A DNA stretch of 40,078 nucleotides from BMS3ABIN04 sp965554225. GTDB taxonomy: Bacteria > Bacteroidota > Ignavibacteria > Ignavibacteriales > Melioribacteraceae. The DNA lies in contig CBEVZC010000016.1 of NCBI GenBank assembly GCA_965554225.1, forward strand, positions 1 to 40,078. The letters run 5' to 3'. The notes under the pieces were generated by a model that worked only from the letters and a program-made list of their open reading frames with translations, did no database searches and was not told where the DNA came from. This document shows, piece after piece, positions 35,562 to 40,078 of the stretch. Within the stretch, counting starts at the first letter, position 1; every line of letters starts with the position of its first letter. Both the position numbers and the translations under genes were made by a program.

Positions 35562-38555
35562 TTAATACTCTAACCTAATTCCAAATAATACTTGCCTTGC
35601 ATCTGAATAAAAACCATTATAATCAATATTAAATGTTTTATAAAGATCGGCATATTTAGCACCGTAAGTATTAACTAAAAGTCCACCAAGATCAGGATTA
35701 GAAATATAGCCATCGTCATCAGCCGCACCAGACCTAATATAAACATCATCAACGTTTCTAGTGTCAAATAAGTTAAGAACTTTTAAATATATATTAGCAG
35801 ATAAGCTTTCCCAAATTCCAAAAGTCTTATCAACTTTTAAATCAACATTAAAAGTAGATGGAGTTAACGATGCATTTAATGGTTCAAGCGGTTGTCTAAA
35901 TCTTGAATCAGTTTCAATAGCTGCACCACCTACACCTCTTGTAAACGGATGACCGCTGCTGAATGTTGCAAGAACATTAATGCCAAAACCGTGTAAGATT
36001 GAAGGACCATCGTCCATTCCAAATCTATAATCTAAACTAAAATTACCTTTAAATGGTCTATCAAACGTTAGAGGAGAAACATACTGAGGTCTGAAAATTG
36101 TAACTCCGTCTAATGGTGCACCAACAATGCCGGCATTTGAGTTAGGAAATGAGCCTGTACCACGCGCATCAGAGAAAGACATGGTTAGCTTAGCAGCTAA
36201 TCTTTCATATCTACGCAATGTGAACTGCATCTCAACACCCTTTGTCGTAGCAAAATCACCATTTTTAAGGATATTATATGATTGATAAGGTGATTCCGGA
36301 TCAGTGTCTTGTAAATCGAAAGTTATTTGTCCTTTAATATCGTCATAGTAACCGGTGATATCAAAAGCCATAAAGTCTGTTAATTGCTGATTAAATCCAA
36401 ACTCGTAGTGAGTTTTTCTTACCGGTCTTAAATTAGCACCTGTTGGGTTAGCAAAAAAGAAGCTGGTTCCGTTTTCCCATGCACGTGAGTGATATCCTAT
36501 ATATGCTTGATTTAAGGCTGGTTGTTGTATATACTTCCCAAAACCGGCATGGAAGACTGTCATGTCCGTTACCGGGAAAGAGACACTAATTCTAGGGCTA
36601 ACACCACTGAATGTAGGCACTTTAACATATCCCTTCATGTCCAACTTACCATCGGAAAATACATTACCGATTGCCAGTTCCGGTTTCATAGGATCTTTGT
36701 AAACTAAATTGTCCATATCAAAATAATCATATCTTACACCAAGGTTCAAAATCAAATCCGAAAATTCGATTCTATCGGAAATATAGAAACCTAATTCAAC
36801 AGGTTTATGAGGAGCGTCAAATCCGCTGCCGTCAACTTCATTTCCAAATATATCATAACCATAATTATTAACACCTGCTTTATAAAGAATCAGTTCTTTC
36901 TCGCGTTTGATATCAGCTGCTGTTGGGTTAGCATACTTTTTAAGAGAATTGAACAATTGCGAAGCATAAGTTCTTTGAGTAGTTCTTGTGCCCCATCTTC
37001 TTAAAGTATGTTGTTTAAATATACCGCCCAGCTTAATAGTATGATGTTTTGATGGTAGATAAGTCAAGTCCAATCTTGTATCAATACCAAATTGTTTCCC
37101 TTTTGCAAAATTTCCAGGAGTACTTCCGGGTGCTGAAAATGAGAATCCGAAAATGCTTAAACTAGTCGGAGGTTGATATCTGGTATCGGCAGCAGTTAAA
37201 CCACCTCTTGTCCACTGATCAATCTCTCTCGGAAGTCTTTTCCATGTAACACCGGCTTTTGCATTGGCAACACTATCGCCATAAGACCAGTAATTATCAT
37301 CCAAGAAAGGATCAGTATTTGAAAAACTATTAAAAGAAACACCACCGCTTAATTCATAGAATAACTCGGGGCTTAAAACATGTGTAACTTTGGCACTAAT
37401 TGTTCCATTGTCAAAATCCTGCACTCCAGTTCTATTTCTAGCTATATCAAATACACTGGAACCGCCAAATTGACTCGTTCCGGTAGTATAAGTACCAGCC
37501 AATCTAACTGTAATAGGATTTAAGTCAAAAGTTAATGTACCTGAATTTGTATAAGCTTCTCTAGCTTGATTTTGTCTTACACCAGCAGGATAAAATAAAT
37601 CCAATGTATCACTTAGATCACCACTGGTTCCATCGGAAGTGGGTCCAAAATCAAATCCGGGATATCCTTTTTTAGCTTGAGATCTATCAAAGTTATAATC
37701 TAAATTATAAAAGAATCTAACTTTATTACTAAAGAGAGGACCGCTCATCGAGAAACTTGTTTCGTTATTACCATACCAGTATGCCCCAAGAGTTTTGTCT
37801 TGTCTGGCAAAATCATCTTTACTATTGAAACCTATATTATCCGAAATATATTCCAAGCTCGTATGGAACTGAGTTCCACCTGATCTGAGTTGTGTACGAA
37901 TAAAACCTGCTGTTGCTCCGCCATATTGAACACCAAATCCGCCGGTTTCAACTTGAAGCTCTTCAACTGCATCATTTGCAATTGTTACAGCTCTATTACC
38001 GGATTCAGGGTTAGATATTGAAACACCTTCCAAATAATAACCAACTGCTGAACCACGACTACCCCTAACGTGAATAACGCCGTTATAATTAACAACACCT
38101 GCTTGTAGATTAGTAATATTAGTTACACCTCTAATAGGTAAGTTTTTAATATCTTCGTTAGTTACGTTTCGGATGGAACTTGTTGCATCTTTTTGAATTA
38201 ATGGTTTTTCCGCAACAATGGTTACAGTTCCAACAGAAATATCCTCAGGGGGTAATTGAAAATCAATTTCTGTAGTTAAATCTGAATTAACTCTCACATT
38301 CTGTGTTGTAATTGCTTGATAACCTAAATATGAAGCTTTTATTGTGTAAGTACCTGCTGTTAAGTTCATAACGACATATTCGCCATTTGCGTCAGTAGCA
38401 GCGCCATAACTTGTACCAACAACAATAATATTTGCTCCGATTAAAACTTCTCCAGTACTAAGGTCGGTTACTTTGCCTTTTACTCTTCCTTGACCGAAAA
38501 GAAATACTGGTAGAAGCACAAATAAGAATAAAGTAAAAAATAATCTCCTATACAT
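35562..38555 (-). CDS. TonB-dependent receptor with carboxypeptidase-regulatory-like domain
   Basis: A 997-residue outer-membrane receptor. Order: signal peptide (1-22, ending FLFGQ), a CarboxypepD_reg-like beta-sandwich (about 24-108, VKGKVTDLSTGEVLIGANII), a TonB-box-like stretch (TVTIVAEKPLIQ), a plug domain (about 120-230, with VHVRG-like and FGVQYGGATAGFI motifs) and a 22-strand barrel ending in Tyr. This layout resembles Bacteroidota SusC/Oar-type receptors. No SusD gene is next to it; a T9SS cargo gene follows instead. TAGGAG precedes the ATG. The substrate is unknown, and an Oar-like structural role in surface organisation is possible. Confidence 0.92.
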   Translation of the reverse strand: MYRRLFFTLFLFVLLPVFLFGQGRVKGKVTDLSTGEVLIGANIIVVGTSYGAATDANGEYVVMNLTAGTYTIKASYLGYQAITTQNVRVNSDLTTEIDFQLPPEDISVGTVTIVAEKPLIQKDATSSIRNVTNEDIKNLPIRGVTNITNLQAGVVNYNGVIHVRGSRGSAVGYYLEGVSISNPESGNRAVTIANDAVEELQVETGGFGVQYGGATAGFIRTQLRSGGTQFHTSLEYISDNIGFNSKDDFARQDKTLGAYWYGNNETSFSMSGPLFSNKVRFFYNLDYNFDRSQAKKGYPGFDFGPTSDGTSGDLSDTLDLFYPAGVRQNQAREAYTNSGTLTFDLNPITVRLAGTYTTGTSQFGGSSVFDIARNRTGVQDFDNGTISAKVTHVLSPELFYELSGGVSFNSFSNTDPFLDDNYWSYGDSVANAKAGVTWKRLPREIDQWTRGGLTAADTRYQPPTSLSIFGFSFSAPGSTPGNFAKGKQFGIDTRLDLTYLPSKHHTIKLGGIFKQHTLRRWGTRTTQRTYASQLFNSLKKYANPTAADIKREKELILYKAGVNNYGYDIFGNEVDGSGFDAPHKPVELGFYISDRIEFSDLILNLGVRYDYFDMDNLVYKDPMKPELAIGNVFSDGKLDMKGYVKVPTFSGVSPRISVSFPVTDMTVFHAGFGKYIQQPALNQAYIGYHSRAWENGTSFFFANPTGANLRPVRKTHYEFGFNQQLTDFMAFDITGYYDDIKGQITFDLQDTDPESPYQSYNILKNGDFATTKGVEMQFTLRRYERLAAKLTMSFSDARGTGSFPNSNAGIVGAPLDGVTIFRPQYVSPLTFDRPFKGNFSLDYRFGMDDGPSILHGFGINVLATFSSGHPFTRGVGGAAIETDSRFRQPLEPLNASLTPSTFNVDLKVDKTFGIWESLSANIYLKVLNLFDTRNVDDVYIRSGAADDDGYISNPDLGGLLVNTYGAKYADLYKTFNIDYNGFYSDARQVLFGIRLEY

Positions 38556-38891
38556 GTTTATCTCCTACATTTGTTATTACATTTGTGTGAAAATAAGTAA
38601 TTAGAATTGCTATCAACCTCCCATATTAACCTCCCAATTTTTTGGTTCATTTTTTTTATTTTATTTATTGGAACTAAAGCTTCTATAAAACCGTCTAATA
38701 AAATAGCAAAAATATTGTTAATTATAAAAGTACTTTCTAAAAAAAAGATATTAATATTTCTTTATATATTATACTAATTTTGTCAAAAATATGAAAATTT
38801 TTGTTTTATAACATAATATTTCAATTTTTTTATTAATATTCAATACCGTATTTTAGTAGCATCTTATTTTCAGACATAATAAAAAACTTTT
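38556..38891 (-). promoter_or_regulatory. Long leader/promoter region upstream of the receptor operon
   Basis: This 336-base AT-rich gap has no supported gene. On the minus strand it holds two TATTTTTG boxes (38707-38714 and 38784-38791) that match the Bacteroidota -7 consensus TAnnTTTG, but neither has a good TTG -33 element. Nearer the gene it has a 13-base-spaced direct repeat of TGGGAGGTT (38615-38636). That repeat creates a GGGAGG ribosome binding site before a three-codon reading frame (38613-38624). The region probably carries the operon promoter and a long untranslated leader. Confidence 0.35.
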
Positions 38892-39929
38892 CTAAAGTTC
38901 AGATAAAATAAAAAGTCCACCTTTCATTGTACCAATAACTTTTCTATTTAAGCTATCAATTTGTATATCAAAAATTAAATTATCCGTTAATTTTGAGTTT
39001 GAACTATTAAAACATTTCCAGACTCCTTTTTCGAATTTTGCGATTCCATTTCCAAAGGTTCCCACCCACACAACATTACTTTTATCAATAGCAACGGTAT
39101 ATATTATATCAGATGGCAACCCAGAATTTTTACTTGTATAGTGGAAAAAACTTTCCCCATTAAATTTTCCCAGACCACCTTGTTTGAAACCAATCCATAG
39201 TGTTTGATCTTTCCCCATTGCTAAAGAATAAACACTTTCAGTGGGGAAACCATATTTTTCGTTATACCATGTCCAGTTCTTCCCGTCGAATTTTAACAGC
39301 CCTTTTAAATCCCCTATCCATTTATTATTTTTCCTATCAATTAATAATGAGGGTACTTTGTACCTAGGAATGATTGTGTTTGCAGGGGAATATACATTCC
39401 ATGTAGAACCTTTAAAAACAGAAATTCCTCCACCCCAAGTTCCAATCCACACACTATTCTGTTTGTCGAATGCAATCGAATAGATCCAGTTGTGTGAAAT
39501 CCCGGAATTGCTAGTGTTATAAATTTCCCAAGTTCTTCCATTAAATTTTGCTATTCCTCCACCATATGTTCCAGCCCATACATTATTAAACGAATCTATT
39601 TTGACCACATAAACGTTATTATTAGGTAATTGCGAATTTGATTTATTAAAAACCATGCACCTTTTATAGTTAATAAACTTAACTAAACCGGCATCTCTTG
39701 TCCCAAGCCATAGAATATTATTCTTACCAATTGCAATTGACTGAATGGAGTTGGAAGGTATGCATGAATTTTTTGTGTTGTAATTTTTCCAACTTACAAT
39801 TTGAGAGGATACACTATTTGTAAGGGAAAACGATATTAACAAAAAATATAATAATATGGATTGTCTAATCTTTACGACCTCAAAAATTTTGCAAATAAAA
39901 TAGCTCACTTTTAAAAAAAAGTGAGCCAA
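38892..39929 (-). CDS. Exported stand-alone seven-blade propeller protein
   Basis: A protein of up to 345 residues made almost entirely of seven regulator-propeller repeats (WLGTRDAGLVKF, WAGTYGGGIAKF, WIGTWGGGISVF, WIGDLKGLLKF, WIGFKQGGLGKF, WVGTFGNGIAKF, VIGTMKGGLFIL). This suits one closed seven-bladed propeller. It has no membrane helix after the propeller and no kinase, cyclase or other output domain. A signal peptide (ILLYFLLISFSLTNSVSSQ) lies unusually far from the ATG at 39929. That ATG, and a GTG at 39908, lie in the terminator hairpin of the upstream gene. An ATT at 39869, eight bases after GAGG, would give a normal signal peptide (start MRQSILLYF), so the start is uncertain. It resembles the sensor part of the cyclase at 7264-10281 and may be a secreted binding protein. 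Confidence 0.75.
   Translation of the reverse strand: MAHFFLKVSYFICKIFEVVKIRQSILLYFLLISFSLTNSVSSQIVSWKNYNTKNSCIPSNSIQSIAIGKNNILWLGTRDAGLVKFINYKRCMVFNKSNSQLPNNNVYVVKIDSFNNVWAGTYGGGIAKFNGRTWEIYNTSNSGISHNWIYSIAFDKQNSVWIGTWGGGISVFKGSTWNVYSPANTIIPRYKVPSLLIDRKNNKWIGDLKGLLKFDGKNWTWYNEKYGFPTESVYSLAMGKDQTLWIGFKQGGLGKFNGESFFHYTSKNSGLPSDIIYTVAIDKSNVVWVGTFGNGIAKFEKGVWKCFNSSNSKLTDNLIFDIQIDSLNRKVIGTMKGGLFILSEL
39903..39926 (-). terminator. Terminator after the thioredoxin gene
   Basis: A perfect 10-bp stem (GCTCACTTTT / AAAAGTGAGC) with a 4-base loop lies 28 bases past the thioredoxin stop codon. On the minus strand it is followed by TATTTTATTT. It overlaps the first possible start codons of the downstream propeller gene. 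Confidence 0.85.
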
Positions 39930-39953
39930 TGAACAAAATACGATATAAAAATA

Positions 39954-40078
39954 TTACAGAAGTGAATTTATTTTATCGACAAACATTGCTTTAGGAACAG
40001 CGCCGATAACAACTTCTTTCACCTCACCATTTTTTAGCATAAGAACAGTAGGTATACTTCTTACACCATATTTAATAG
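39954..40078 (-). CDS. trxA: Thioredoxin, C-terminal part only (runs off the window)
   Basis: The last 40 codons of a thioredoxin-fold protein are visible, reading IKYGVRSIPTVLMLKNGEV and ending in DKINSLL. The cis-proline loop (SIPT) and following KNGE turn are diagnostic of thioredoxin. The active-site CxxC lies upstream, outside the window, so redox function cannot be confirmed. TAA ends it at 39954, and a terminator follows. Confidence 0.85.
   Translation of the reverse strand, partial: IKYGVRSIPTVLMLKNGEVKEVVIGAVPKAMFVDKINSLL

Noticed and set aside
38615..38636. Attachment site or mobile-element scar from the repeated TGGGAGGTT
   Set aside because: Two short copies 13 bases apart with no integrase, transposase or longer flanking repeats give no support for mobility.
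1..40078. tRNA, rRNA or CRISPR features
   Set aside because: The gaps are short and AT-rich; no cloverleaf-like GC-rich segment or regular repeat/spacer series was seen. This was a visual check, not a covariance search.

Overview
The window is an AT-rich bacterial chromosome segment. Its gene content points to the Ignavibacteria or a close relative in the Bacteroidota/Chlorobiota group. The pointers are type IX secretion (T9SS) type A sorting tails, PorV-like outer-membrane barrels, a TonB-dependent receptor with an N-terminal carboxypeptidase-regulatory domain, a GWxTD-family protein, regulator-propeller (HTCS-type) sensor domains and an ATP synthase operon without atpD/atpC. This placement is inferred from gene content only; no rRNA or tRNA gene was seen.

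Layout. (1) 35-2468 (+): lptF and lptG, the permease pair of the LPS export machine. (2) 2498-7000 (-): a probable operon of a T9SS cargo protein, a large lipoprotein and an outer-membrane barrel. (3) 7264-11924 (-): a sensor adenylate cyclase with a 14-blade propeller, a DUF3467 protein and an exported TPR protein. (4) 12094-16389 (+): an adenosine-deaminase family enzyme, a small unknown protein, urocanate hydratase with an early frameshift, and a SerA-type dehydrogenase. (5) 16397-27558 (-): a long colinear block running from an M23 endopeptidase and bactofilin through F-type ATP synthase (atpZ, atpI-like, B, E, F, H, A, G) to ffh, rpsP, khpA, rimM, trmD and rplS, ending in a hairpin terminator. 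An MqnA-like gene follows that terminator. (6) 27661-30961 (-): heptosyltransferase-like GT9, LpxL-type acyltransferase and the GWxTD-family protein. (7) 31191-38555 (-): TonB-dependent receptor, a 1094-residue T9SS cargo and a PorV-like barrel, ending in a strong terminator. (8) 38892-40078 (-): a stand-alone 7-blade propeller protein and the 3' end of a thioredoxin gene.

How they fit together. Much of the window builds or decorates a Gram-negative envelope: LPS export and acylation, cell-wall shaping, and two separate modules that each pair a T9SS cargo with a barrel sharing an NPANL-type N-terminal motif. The central block couples envelope shape, energy generation and translation/protein targeting on what looks like one transcript. 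The most unusual items are the propeller-driven adenylate cyclase, the single-base break in hutU, the two parallel surface modules and the CTG start inferred for lptG. No mobile element, CRISPR array, tRNA or rRNA was recognised.
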